A stretch of DNA of 64,000 nucleotides from an uncultured Arcanobacterium sp. (GCA_958428545.1 CAUAGM010000004.1:1-64000); one strand, 5' to 3'. Positions 1 to 8,633 are shown, counted from the first letter of the stretch. The notes: generated from the letters alone by a model not told the origin. Translations and numbers: made by a program.

Positions 1-55
1 AGACATATCCCTAATCCTCTCAAAAACGAGTAAGAACAAAACCCAGTACGCTTCA
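1..55 (-). mobile_element. Terminal end of an IS3-family element (copy 1, runs off the left edge)
   Basis: Bases 1-55 are identical to 5322-5376, the terminus of the full IS copy further right. The shared segment includes the 22-base terminal inverted repeat (complement begins TGAAGCGTACTGGGTTTTGT) and the first two codons of orfA, whose start codon is complementary to 4-6. Identity stops abruptly at 55/5376, which fixes the element end. The rest of this copy lies outside the window. It has the same orientation as copy 2, so the two could form a composite transposon around 56-4030. Confidence 0.85.
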
Positions 56-523
56 CTTCAACAATCACATAGCGCTGGGGCGTGCCTTTTGGTACGCCCC
101 AGCTGCATTAAATATTCGCATTAGACGGGAGCTTTTAACTCCCTCATCCCTTGGGTGTCTAACCAGCATGAATGAAACCAACGGTTCGTATGCAGAACCT
201 GAGGCGAAATCGTAAGCAAATCCATCACGGCATCACGCTTTCTTCCATGCCAAGGTCAGCCTTGAATAGAAGCATCTTCTACACATTCTCATAAGATCAA
301 AACTGAGTCTTGGATGGCAACCGCCTACTGGTGTCATGGAATCCCGCGTTCGATTTGCTATCGCAAACTGTCAAAATAAAATCCAGAAGACACTCATAAT
401 TCTCTAAGTATTTTGCCAGATTTGGCAGTTATTTATAGATAGTCATTTTTGACACGTCGGTTTTAGGGAGCATGTTTAACCAATTAACAGTTCGCTAAAA
501 GTATTACTAAAGGAGGGAACTGA
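56..523. other. Non-coding stretch between IS end and acyltransferase-like gene
   Basis: I see no credible coding sequence here. It contains a strong hairpin at 74-103: 13-bp arms (GCTGGGGCGTGCC and GGTACGCCCCAGC, one G-U pair) around a TTTT loop. There is no T-tract on either side, so it may be a terminator or a structured element. A good Shine-Dalgarno (aaaggaggg, about 509-517) precedes the gene at 524. The promoter is probably in the AT-rich part at 400-500, but no clear -35/-10 pair stands out. Confidence 0.6.
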
Positions 524-1480
524 GTGTCTAAACCTTCACGAATCGTAGGGCTTGATGTAGCGCGCTCACTCGCGATCATCGGAATGATAGTTATCCACAT
601 GGCCTCGCTACTTTGGAGTACCAAAGTAATACTCTCTGGCCTACCTGCATCATTATTTGCCATCATCGCTGGCGCGACGATGATGATTATTGGACGAAAC
701 TACACCAGCACCACTTTCTTGCGGCTGATAGCCCGAGGCGCTTTAATCATCCTCATCGGCCTGGCACTACTGCCCGTGGGTGGACAAATCCAAGTGGTTC
801 TCATCATAATGGGCCTGGTAATGATCCTAGTTTCCTGGATGCCCGCATTGGGAACGTGGTGGAGGCTCGGTCTATTTATTGCCGCCACAATCGCCGCAAC
901 AATCGTTTACGCCCCCATCGAACTGCCACAGATTTATCCGCTATTGGCATGGATTGCATACTTCATCGGTGGCATGCTTCTTTTCGATGTGTACCTGCGT
1001 GGCCGACTACAGCGCAACCCCGATGAGAACAGCAACCTTAACAGTCGACTGAGCTGGATCGTAACCGCTATCAGCGTTGTCATCGCTGGTATCGGCATCT
1101 ACTTCCGATTTGACCCAGACATTCCCAGCTGGCTCAGCTTTACCGGTCACACTGGCGTCGTAGGCGAAGTTATCCTCGCCGTTGCCGTTGCAGCCGTAGT
1201 GATTCACCTGTGCCTGATTGTAGGAGACCACTCTCGGATCGTGGCCTATCCTTTCGCGGCCATGGGAACAATGTCGCTCACCATTTACATTCTGCACATT
1301 CTTACCGCTTTCTACTGGCAGCAAAACGTCGTGTTGCATTCCACTTTGTCAGCAACCGGTTTCATCGTGTTTTTCCTCGTCGCAGCCAGCCTTTGGAAGA
1401 AGTTTGTAGGACAGGGTCCTGCTGAGAAACTCGTTGTCACCACGATCAAGGCCATTGTTCCTTCTAAGAAAGGGAATTAA
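524..1480 (+). CDS. Heparan-alpha-glucosaminide N-acetyltransferase-like (DUF1624/DUF418-type) membrane protein
   Basis: A 318-residue polytopic membrane protein. Its N-terminus (RIVGLDVARSLAIIGMIVIH, then ASLFAIIAGATMMIIG) matches the start of the family related to heparan-alpha-glucosaminide acetyltransferase and DUF418, where a first membrane helix begins with GLDxARxLAxxGM. About nine or ten hydrophobic helices follow. Such proteins are thought to transfer acyl groups across the membrane; the substrate is unknown. The GTG start at 524 is chosen because AAAGGAGGG lies just upstream. The stop is two bases before the start of the protease gene, so the two are probably cotranscribed and coupled. 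It lies inside the IS-flanked segment. Family placement is by motif; the activity is inferred. Confidence 0.75.
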   Translation: MSKPSRIVGLDVARSLAIIGMIVIHMASLLWSTKVILSGLPASLFAIIAGATMMIIGRNYTSTTFLRLIARGALIILIGLALLPVGGQIQVVLIIMGLVMILVSWMPALGTWWRLGLFIAATIAATIVYAPIELPQIYPLLAWIAYFIGGMLLFDVYLRGRLQRNPDENSNLNSRLSWIVTAISVVIAGIGIYFRFDPDIPSWLSFTGHTGVVGEVILAVAVAAVVIHLCLIVGDHSRIVAYPFAAMGTMSLTIYILHILTAFYWQQNVVLHSTLSATGFIVFFLVAASLWKKFVGQGPAEKLVVTTIKAIVPSKKGN

Positions 1481-1482
1481 CC

Positions 1483-2523
1483 GTGAAAAAATCATATTTT
1501 TCGGTCGCTGCCATTGTCAGCGCCACCCTGCTCATGACTGCCACTCCGGCTCTCGCGCTCGAATATGGCGAGCCGGCGCCAGAAAATGCGGAAAGCAGTT
1601 CCGTTGCCGCGCTCAAAATGGGCAAAATCGGTAGCTTTGGTGACTGCACGGGCACACTCGTTGCCGACCAGTGGGTACTCACAGCCCGCCACTGTTTAGA
1701 GTCAGTCAACAATGAAGGCACCCAGGCACGCATCGCTGGAAAGGTCTACAACGCTGATTCCTGGGCTCTTTCGCCCACATCTGACGCGGGGTTACTTCAC
1801 CTGACTGAGAAAGTGACTAACGCAACCCCCGCAAAAATCTCCCACGATATTCCAACCCCAGGGCAGACGGGAACTCTTTACGGTTGGAGTAGCAGCTCGT
1901 CAATGGCACGATCTGGACAGCTACCAATGGCCAAAATGGTTGTCAAAGAGCTACTAGGTGGCGCGCCTTCCGGTTCTGACACGCCGAGTGCTCCCGAAAC
2001 TCCTTCCGATTCCAAGGCACCTACCGGCGCTGATGCGTCTACAGAGACTGCCCCGCCACAGGCTCCACAGTCAAAACCTGGAATGACAGAGACTGGCCAA
2101 ACCGAGTCTAATCCTGAGGGGATGTCGGAAGTCCCAGCCGACAACTCCATACAGCCTAGGATCGAAACCTCTATCTTGGATGTGCGGTCAGTTTCTGGAG
2201 CTGGCATGCAGGGCGGTGACTCTGGTGGCCCGTTCTTTGTCGACGGAAAGCTTGCTGGACTTGCTACCGCTGGAACTGCCAATGGGGATCCGGACCTTCC
2301 CTCCCCTAGTGCTGCAATCACCACAGTTTCAGGCACCGCCGAATGGATCGACAACATTATCTCTGGCCGCGACACCCAAAGCGTTCTAACTGCAGAAAAC
2401 ACTCCTGCACCGCCAAAGAACATTCAAACCAGTGGCGATAACATTTGGGGCTACCTTGCGATCGCACTCGTAGGCCTTGCGGTGGGAGCAATCGGCTCAC
2501 GTATCCGCAATGCGCGCCAGTAA
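1483..2523 (+). CDS. Secreted, membrane-anchored trypsin-like serine protease (S1 family)
   Basis: A 346-residue protein. Residues 1-26 are a signal peptide (KK, hydrophobic core, TPALA cleavage site). The catalytic triad is readable: His in TARHC (about residue 69), a probable Asp in SDAGLLHL (about 100) and Ser in GGDSGGPF (about 248). Between the Asp and Ser regions there is a Pro/Ser/Thr/Glu-rich insertion of about 65 residues (roughly 160-225), unusual for a small S1 domain. The C-terminus has a single membrane helix (WGYLAIALVGLAVGAIG) followed by basic residues, so the enzyme should be displayed on the outer face of the membrane. The GTG start lies 2 bases after the upstream stop. It might process a cell-wall or host protein; the target is unknown. 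Confidence 0.85.
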   Translation: MKKSYFSVAAIVSATLLMTATPALALEYGEPAPENAESSSVAALKMGKIGSFGDCTGTLVADQWVLTARHCLESVNNEGTQARIAGKVYNADSWALSPTSDAGLLHLTEKVTNATPAKISHDIPTPGQTGTLYGWSSSSSMARSGQLPMAKMVVKELLGGAPSGSDTPSAPETPSDSKAPTGADASTETAPPQAPQSKPGMTETGQTESNPEGMSEVPADNSIQPRIETSILDVRSVSGAGMQGGDSGGPFFVDGKLAGLATAGTANGDPDLPSPSAAITTVSGTAEWIDNIISGRDTQSVLTAENTPAPPKNIQTSGDNIWGYLAIALVGLAVGAIGSRIRNARQ

Positions 2524-2562
2524 GGATTCCTACTGGACTGTCTAACGGATAGCATTTCACCC

Positions 2563-2602
2563 TTTGAAGCCGTCTCCCAGAAAACTGGGTGGCGGCTTCA
2601 AA
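2563..2602 (+). terminator. Hairpin terminator after the protease gene
   Basis: An 18-base inverted repeat (TTTGAAGCCGTCTCCCAG / CTGGGTGGCGGCTTCAAA, one mismatch and one G-U pair) encloses an AAAA loop 40 bases after the protease stop. The trailing T-run is weak (a few T's in attagctctttt). It probably ends the two-gene operon. Confidence 0.65.
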
Positions 2603-2774
2603 CATTAGCTCTTTTACAGTTATGCGACCCGTATCTGACCCCCCTTGCCTACTGAAGTTCACAACCGATCAGCATTGCTGAACCAACAGGAAGATCATAG
2701 AAAGCCAGTAACCGAAACCTGGCTCAATCCGTGCTCGGGTCACGAAACACGGGCGTTAAAAGTGTACGCCTCCG

Positions 2775-4009
2775 TTAGGCCGTGTACTGGAGGGCTATGC
2801 GATCTTCCGGATGACGATCATTCAGATAGAGGACGGCCAGGAAGAACCACTCCGCTGGTTTCATCAAAAACCACACAGCATCAGCCACCCACTGCGATCT
2901 GATCAGCTTAGCAACCGGGAAGCCATACGTGTCATATAAGCGCCGAATAATCCGATGGGTTCTGGGCACACGCTCTTCCAGCATCTGCTCAAACGCATTT
3001 GCCACAAGCAACTGGCGATTGACAACTACCGGCCGTCCATGACGCAATCCCATGCGAATCGGCTTACCACCGTTCGGTGTCCGCCAGCCGCCACGGTGCA
3101 AAGGTAGTGTTCGTCAAAATACACGTTTTGCGGGGCAACCTGCTGTGACAGGTTCCAATCACTGGTCTGCGTAAACGCCCTCACCACTAAGCTCGGCGAT
3201 TGGCCAAACAAAGCTAGAATCCCGACCAGCACGGCAAGTAGCGGGAGGGCCGCTACAAACCCCAGAAGGGGCCAGCGTTTCGCATCAGCCACCATTGCAT
3301 CCAGTTTGCTCAATATCGAGGAGCCATCGATGCGGCCTCGTCTGTCTTCATCAGCTTCGTAGGCTCGAACTTGGATCGCAACTATTTTCATCACAATCGC
3401 AAGCACAGCCAGCAAAGGTAGAACTAACAGCGCGTCTAGGCGCTTTTCAAAGGTTGTGATCTGAATAGTCCACGCCAGGCCGAGGGCGACACCCAAGTAG
3501 AGCCCTGCAATCGCAATCACAACTACGAGGGGCGGCAACTGTTTGGCCTCGTTGAAGCGCAAAATGAGGAACCCGAATACGAACAGTAACGAGATGAACA
3601 GCACGTGTGGCCATGCCCGCGTGTAAATCGGCGCATGAGTTTGATAGTTTGCCAGCTGAACGTGCCAGTCCGCAGTAGGCACAACCTCTTTGAAGAACCC
3701 TAGGTATCCGAACTCATAAACCGCTAAGACGCACAGGGTCCAAACGTCCAGGCCCGCATCGAGAACCGGCAGGTCCTTACCACTCCCCGCTTTGGCCGCA
3801 CGGATTATTTGGCTGACAGTCAGCACTACTGGGTAACCGGCCGCAAGCGCGACGAGGGCTCCTCCAACCAGAATCTGCCCGAGAACCTGACTTGCGCCTG
3901 AAGGAGGTTGGGATACGAGGCTGGCAATCGCTCCGGTGATTCCGATCAACAGAGCCAAAACGATTCGCGAAAAAGAGGGGTGCTTGCTGGCGTAGCGGTA
4001 CAGCTTCAC
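2775..4009 (-). pseudogene. DUF6688-like membrane protein, frameshifted
   Basis: Two overlapping reading frames together form one protein. The N-terminal part (GTG start 4009, strong AGGAGAGGAGG upstream) is a six- or seven-helix membrane protein ending in YFDEHYLCTVAAGGHRTVV. The expected continuation (KPIRMGLRHGRP, VNRQLLVANAFEQ) is in the next frame and runs to a stop at 2775. The frames join at about 3065, where a single base appears to be missing. The joined product would be about 410 residues. HYLCTVAAxGHxxVVKPxRxGxRHG and VNRQLxxANAFE are features I associate with DUF6688; its function is not known. Either the gene is dead or this is an assembly error. The IS end at 4031 sits just upstream and has probably replaced its promoter. 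Confidence 0.7.
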
Positions 4010-4058
4010 TTGTCCTCCTCTCCTGCAAAATGAAGCGGCCTGGGTTTTGTTCCGCTTC

Positions 4059-5014
4059 TTATACGGGGGGGGTCAGTTTGCTGGCTCGGGTTTGATTATA
4101 CATATCGATGATGTCGGCTGGATTATATATATCGATGATGTCGGTTGGAGTGCGGTATTCGAGCGCTTCGTGTAGGCGCTCATTCTTCCACCAGTGGACC
4201 CAGTTCAGTGTGGCGAACTCAACCCCTATCAGTGATGCCCAGGATGGGAGTAGATCACCTCAGCCTTGTATAGGCTGTTGATAGCCTCGGCTAGCGCGTT
4301 ATCGTAAGAATCACCCACCCTCCCTGTGGAGGGCTTGATCGCGTAATCAGCCAGTTTCTCGTTATAGGCAATACTCGTGTACTGCGAGCCACGATCGCAG
4401 TGATACGTAAGATGCACAAGAGTTTCTTTCACTCCCTGGACTTTCGCTCCCTGGATGGCTTGCTCAAGCGCCTCCAACGGTAGAGCCTCGGTTTTCATTG
4501 AGGACCGCGTCGCCCAGCCTACAATCTTTCAGCTATAAACATCGGTTACGATCGCTGTATACACGAACCCAGATAGAGCTCGAACATACGTGATATCAGC
4601 AACCCACAGTTCGTTAGGCTTACTGGCCGTGAACTGCTGATTGACCAAATCCGAGCGAGAATCTGGTACGTGAGCGGATCTGGTTGTTATTGATGTGCGT
4701 CCCCAGCGAACACCAGCCATCCCAGCGATTTTCACGAGTCAAGCGACCTGGTCACAACCAATATCCCAGCCCGTACGCCTGGCTGCGTACCACATCTTGC
4801 TAATACCATAGACACCAAAATTACGAGCGTGAATAGTTGCCAGCTCCCTAGCAAGTATTCGATCACGAATGCTTCTGGCACTTGCTGATCTGCTCTGCGC
4901 TAGCCAGTAGCCGCGAGAGATAATAAACCCTCCTTCCACACTCGCACCCAGTACCCGGCAAATCGGCCAGGCCCCGAAACAACCCCTATATTCGTCAATA
5001 TCAGCAATCATCAT
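4059..5014 (-). pseudogene. IS3-family transposase OrfB (two nonsense mutations and a frameshift)
   Basis: The reading frame starts at ATG 5014, overlapping the orfA stop. It shows an HTH_21-like N-terminal domain and the rve integrase core. The DDE residues are all visible: D in WVADITYV, D in YHCDRGSQYTS and E in SYDNALAEAINSLYKAE. It is interrupted by TGA at 4739-4741 and TGA at 4529-4531, each where family members usually have Arg (CGA to TGA), and by a frameshift near 4235, after which the usual ending (FATLNWVHWWKNERLHEALEYRTP) continues in another frame to a stop at 4059. A 27-bp tandem repeat at 4094-4147 duplicates the C-terminal residues around DIIDxYN. It is non-functional as read. 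Confidence 0.85.
4094..4147. repeat. 27-bp tandem duplication (2 copies) in the IS orfB 3' end
   Basis: 4094-4120 and 4121-4147 are the same 27-base unit with two differences. It adds nine codons to the orfB tail on the minus strand without changing frame. Confidence 0.9.
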
Positions 5015-5327
5015 CGAGCCAGACGGTCAAGCTGCGCTGCGAAAAAAGCCGAAGCAGTTTTCAAAATCTCATTCACCCCACACAGCTCCGCAACCTCGCG
5101 TTTGAACCGTTTGACTTCCTCATACCCTTCACGCATAAGCCCCTGCCGCTCACCCGTAACAACCAAACGCTGCTCATACCAGCGACGCAATGACTCGCTA
5201 GCACCCCCAGCTTCGGAGCAATCTCATTAACCGCCCTCCACTGCGAACACGAACAATCAGCAGCCAACCGATCAGAAAGCAACCGCACCGCCCGATCCTT
5301 AAACTCCCGAGAATACCTCTTAGACAT
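5011..5327 (-). pseudogene. IS3-family transposase OrfA (frameshifted)
   Basis: The ATG at 5327 begins MSKRYSREFKDRAVRLLSDR, a typical IS3 OrfA helix-turn-helix start. The frame is lost after APKLG (near 5215); the correct continuation (ASESLRRWYEQRLVVTGERQ, then the coiled-coil-like EVKRFKREVAELCGVNEIL) is in another frame and ends at the TGA at 5011-5013. One base appears to be missing. An open frame also extends upstream through the terminal repeat to an ATG at 5417 outside the IS; this is probably accidental or the remnant of an interrupted gene. Confidence 0.8.
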
Positions 5328-5616
5328 ATCCCTAATCCTCTCAAAAACGAGTAAGAACAAAACCCAGTACGCTTCATGTTGCTCTAGATCCTTATTAGGT
5401 TTACTAGGAATGTTCATGAAGTGATTTTAACTTTCCGAGGTAGGGGCACTGAATCTCTACAGCGAGTCGAGAGGACAGTGGACGGGGTCAATCGCGCACA
5501 AAGCGCCCGAATCAAACAGGGTATTAGTCTGTATGCGCAGATCACGTCTGTGTTTTTACTAGTTCTTTACTATGTTTTCACCTAGTTTTAGCAGTCCTGA
5601 AGTACTCGGTAGCGAG

Positions 5617-6261
5617 TCAGGCAGGTCGATAATTACTGAGGTTGACAAGGGATGTGCAGCGTTGAGCAAGGCTCATGTCGTGAGTGGAGACAATAACGAG
5701 TGCACCTCGTTTTGCTTCTTGTACGAGAAGAGATTCGATGAGTGCGCGATTTTCCTCATCCAGAGAGGCTGTTGGTTCGTCGGCGAAAATGATAGAGGAT
5801 TGGCGATATATTGATCGCGCAATGGCGACTCGGCGCTGTTCACCTCCGCTGAGCACTCGAGCCTTGTCATGGGCGCGTTCTGCTATCCCTACTTTTGCGA
5901 GTGCTTCTAATCCAGCTCGTTGAGACTCATTTCGCCCAAGTAGCGATTTTTTGAGTGTCACGTTGTAAACAACGCTCTCGTCATCGTCGATACCTGCATC
6001 TTGAATGACGAAGGAAACCTGGTCACGCCACAAAGCACTGATCTGGCGTTGTCTCCACTGGGTGGCGTCGGATCCATCGTAGAAGATAGACCCACTATGG
6101 GCGGGTAGTAGCAGACCGAGAGTATTGAGTAAGGTGGTCTTTCCACAACCGCTTGGCCCGACAAGCCCCACAAGTTGCCCTTCGTGGAACTCAAAGTTCA
6201 TCCCCGACAGTAGGACGCGTTTTTCAATCGCGATCACAAGGTCTTCTACTTTTATTTTCAT
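5617..6261 (-). CDS. ABC transporter ATP-binding protein of a lactococcin-972-type cassette
   Basis: About 214 residues from the ATG at 6261, chosen because it gives the usual ABC N-terminus (MKIKVEDLVIAIEKRVLLSG) and lies just after the upstream stop; a longer open frame to 6360 would overlap the permease gene. All nucleotide-binding motifs are present: Walker A GPSGCGKTTLL, Q-loop VIQDAG, signature LSGGEQRR, Walker B SIIFADEPTASLD and switch His in STHD. It resembles the LolD/MacB-like ATPases that accompany lactococcin 972 bacteriocins and should pair with the adjacent multi-pass protein for immunity or export. It is intact although its partner gene is frameshifted. Confidence 0.85.
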   Translation of the reverse strand: MKIKVEDLVIAIEKRVLLSGMNFEFHEGQLVGLVGPSGCGKTTLLNTLGLLLPAHSGSIFYDGSDATQWRQRQISALWRDQVSFVIQDAGIDDDESVVYNVTLKKSLLGRNESQRAGLEALAKVGIAERAHDKARVLSGGEQRRVAIARSIYRQSSIIFADEPTASLDEENRALIESLLVQEAKRGALVIVSTHDMSLAQRCTSLVNLSNYRPA

Positions 6262-6265
6262 ACCT

Positions 6266-8195
6266 CTAGCTCTTTCTTTGACATACGCGAGCCAGCGCAA
6301 TGCGCGTGACCTGATGACGAAGGACGATATCAATGGCGAATAGGATCGCACCACAGACAATCATGAACAAAACTGGGACGTTCAACCCCATGGCAAAAGC
6401 GATTATTGACGCGACCACCAAGCCAAGACCAATGAACGCCATATCCACAATGACTCTGAAACGAACAAGCTGGCTAACCTTTGTGCCGCCAATATAACGG
6501 GGGAAAAGAGAACGTAATCGCGAAGCCGCGTATAGTTGCGCGCTAACGAACATGCTAAATGCGGCAGCGAAGATCAGTACGCCTATAGAGATCAGACTTA
6601 CGTAATAACCGAGTTGCTGGTCTTGGGCATACACCGCGATTGAATCCGCAGTACTATCACTGGTTAGGTTAAGACCCAGTGAGGACGCTCGTGACATCAC
6701 TTCCTGAGGATCGTTAAATACAACAGATCCGAGAGTAGCCAAACTAGTAATGGTCTCAGCAGGGAACGCGCTCTTTAAATTCGGAACGAGTATCACCAGT
6801 GGCTTGGGGGCAAGAGAGAAAATCCCCTGATTCGCCACCGCGATAGTAGCACCAGCGTTTTGACAAGTGAAGAAATGTAACTGTGATATTACTTGTGGCT
6901 CAATGAGTGTTACATCCGCGGCAAGGGCTCGCGCTTGCTTGACCTGACCACTATCAGTTATTTCACTGAAATGACACCCAGCAGGAATCTTCCCTAGTTT
7001 ATCTAGGCTATTAGGAGTAACGATAACGATCGACTCGTAGCCACTTGCAGAAAGCTCACCAACATCTTCAGGTGAAACGTTTTGTTTGCTAAACAAAGAT
7101 ACGTGGTTGTGCGCTTCTAGTTCGGAAGCCAGTTGGGCGAATGGAATGATGAATGGATCATAGTCGCGTTGCTCTTCAACGATCCCACCAAAGCTCACTG
7201 AATATAATTCGGGTAAATGCGACGCTTGACGAGCAGCCTCCTGATTTTCACTAGAAACCAAATAAGCTCGGTATACAACAGGCAATGACATGAGAGCGAA
7301 CATAATCGCTACTGCACACATCATAGATCCGACCCACGAAAAAGCAGCGACTAGCGAGCGTCGCTCGACCCAGTCGCGAAGTCGGGGGAACGTCAAATAG
7401 GAGATAACCGTTACCACTATTGCCATGACAGCAAAAGCACACGCAAAAAGCGCAACAAGAGGAACTATTATCTGAAAAGCAGGTCTGCCCACGATAATCG
7501 CGGTGAGGCAGAAGCCGACCAGTATTGTCATGCCCGTTGGCAATAGCATCAACGAGACCAACATGGCACTGTCACTATTGACGATTTGAGTTTTTGTCTG
7601 TCCCACACTCAGGCGCACGATCCGCGAATCAGCTCGGGTCGTAAACCAGCCAAAAATAGTAGCAACAACCAAGAAGATGGCTACCGCTAAAATGAGGATA
7701 ACGCCTTGATAGGCCAAGGGGAGGAAGTAAGTCTGGAAGACCGTGAAGTTCTCCCACGTGTGAATAGCGCCAATATCATTAAGCCAGGCTTTCAGATTAG
7801 CAACTTGCGTAACATTGCCTTTGACAGCATAGATCCCACTGCGAGATTGAGATGGCTGCTCTGAGGCTGGATACAAAGTACCTGTTTTGCTCGGGCGGAA
7901 AAAACTGATCTGCTGTGCCGTAGTAGGCTGGTTGGCAGCTCGAGAGGTAATAGTAACCTCTCGAGCTGCCAACCGTTCCAGACAGTTGCAAGAGCTCCAC
8001 ACCGGTTTCTTGACCGAGCCGTGCCAAGCCCTCATCAATCTGTGGTACTGATAGAGATGAGTGTTGAAAATTGATGTAGCCGACATCGTCACTGGCCATA
8101 GGCAACATGTTTTCCAGTTGTACCGCCCGCAAAAATGCTAGGCATACAACCACAACACCGAGGAAAACTCCAACCCCGCGAACGAGACGACGCAT
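6266..8195 (-). pseudogene. Bacteriocin-associated integral membrane protein (DUF1430 type), frameshifted
   Basis: The N-terminal part starts at ATG 8195, with AAGGTGG about 10 bases upstream. It encodes a first membrane helix and an extracellular stretch up to about GVELLQL, then loses frame near 7985. The remainder (ERLAAREVTITSRAANQ onward) continues in another frame to 6266. Dropping one T from the CTGTCTGG stretch restores a continuous protein of about 640 residues. It has one N-terminal helix, a large outside domain, a group of helices around TYFLPLAYQGVILILAVA, a second outside domain and C-terminal helices, as in the proteins encoded next to lactococcin 972 genes. Its assumed role is immunity or transport with the ATPase. 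A perfect 19-bp inverted repeat (7930-7974) lies beside the break. Mutation and assembly error are both possible. Confidence 0.75.
7930..7974. repeat. Perfect 19-bp inverted repeat inside the permease gene
   Basis: GGTTGGCAGCTCGAGAGGT is followed by a 7-base loop (aatagta) and its exact complement. It lies within coding sequence (RLAAREVTITSRAANQ when read in the downstream frame), only a few bases from the frameshift. Confidence 0.95.
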
Positions 8196-8222
8196 CGAAA
8201 TCACACCCACCTTATGTGCCAG

Positions 8223-8540
8223 CTAGCGTGTAACTGTACGCCCGTAAGCACCAGCCTTGAATGTGACGGACGAACCAGGGGTGCGCCACAACCACGTCGA
8301 TGCAGTCTCTCCTGCGTTTGCGTCGGCGCGTTCATACTTACCGGAAGACGTCCCTATCGATGTCCAGTGCTTAGTAGACCCATGGTAGAAATTGGTCGAT
8401 GCGTTTCCAGTAGCGTAGTTCGTGCCATAGTACCAATCGCCGCCAAAAACTGATTCGGCGTATGCTACCGAGCTACCAGCCAGCAAAAGCCCAGCGGTAA
8501 GAACAATACTCATCGCCAGACGCTTGATTCTCTTCTTCAT
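8223..8540 (-). CDS. Lactococcin 972 family bacteriocin precursor
   Basis: 105 residues from ATG 8540, which has an excellent AAAGGAG about 6-7 bases upstream. Residues 1-28 form a Sec signal peptide (MKKRIKRL, hydrophobic core, SSVAYA cleavage). The mature part starts near ESVFGGDWYYGT and has the family pattern: Gly-Trp-rich start, NFYHGSTKHWTSIG in the middle, and a C-terminus ending AYGRTVTR. Lactococcin 972 blocks septum formation by binding lipid II; here that is inferred from the family only. It is the first gene of the cassette, followed by the membrane protein and the ATPase. The frame stays open upstream to a GTG at 8633 that also has a strong ribosome site, so a longer form with 31 extra N-terminal residues is possible. 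Confidence 0.85.
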   Translation of the reverse strand: MKKRIKRLAMSIVLTAGLLLAGSSVAYAESVFGGDWYYGTNYATGNASTNFYHGSTKHWTSIGTSSGKYERADANAGETASTWLWRTPGSSVTFKAGAYGRTVTR

Positions 8541-8633
8541 TAAAGACTCCTTTCGTAAATGCGAGCGGTAAGCGCTGTCGATAACTTTCTGGAACATTTC
8601 GTCATCGATCTGTGCCATTTTGTCACTGGGCAC
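8541..8633 (-). other. In-frame upstream extension of the bacteriocin gene with its own ribosome site
   Basis: GTG at 8633 lies 7 bases after GGGAGG and opens 31 codons (MPSDKMAQIDDEMFQKVIDS and on) in frame with the bacteriocin ATG at 8540, with no stop between. These residues are charged and would place the signal peptide internally. They may be a cytoplasmic leader, a remnant of another small gene, or an artefact. Confidence 0.45.

Larger units (their letters stand above)
4031..5376 (-). mobile_element. IS3-family insertion sequence (copy 2, 1346 bp)
   Basis: The ends are imperfect inverted repeats: left TGAAGCGGCCTGGGTTTTGT at 4031, and right the complement of 5355-5376, TGAAGCGTACTGGGTTTTGT. 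They start TG and end CA as in IS3 elements. The content is an orfA (helix-turn-helix) and an orfB (DDE integrase core) on the minus strand, overlapping at ATGATGA. Both genes are damaged, so this copy should not move by itself. The flanks are aaa (4028-4030) and tgt (5377-5379). They do not match, so no simple 3-bp target duplication is visible; this fits recombination or one end of a larger composite element. Confidence 0.88.

Noticed and set aside
74..103. Calling the 13-bp hairpin after IS copy 1 a definite Rho-independent terminator
   Set aside because: The stem is strong but no T-tract follows on either strand, so only a hairpin is noted.
4028..5379. 3-bp target duplication around IS copy 2
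   Set aside because: The flanking triplets are aaa and tgt, which do not match.
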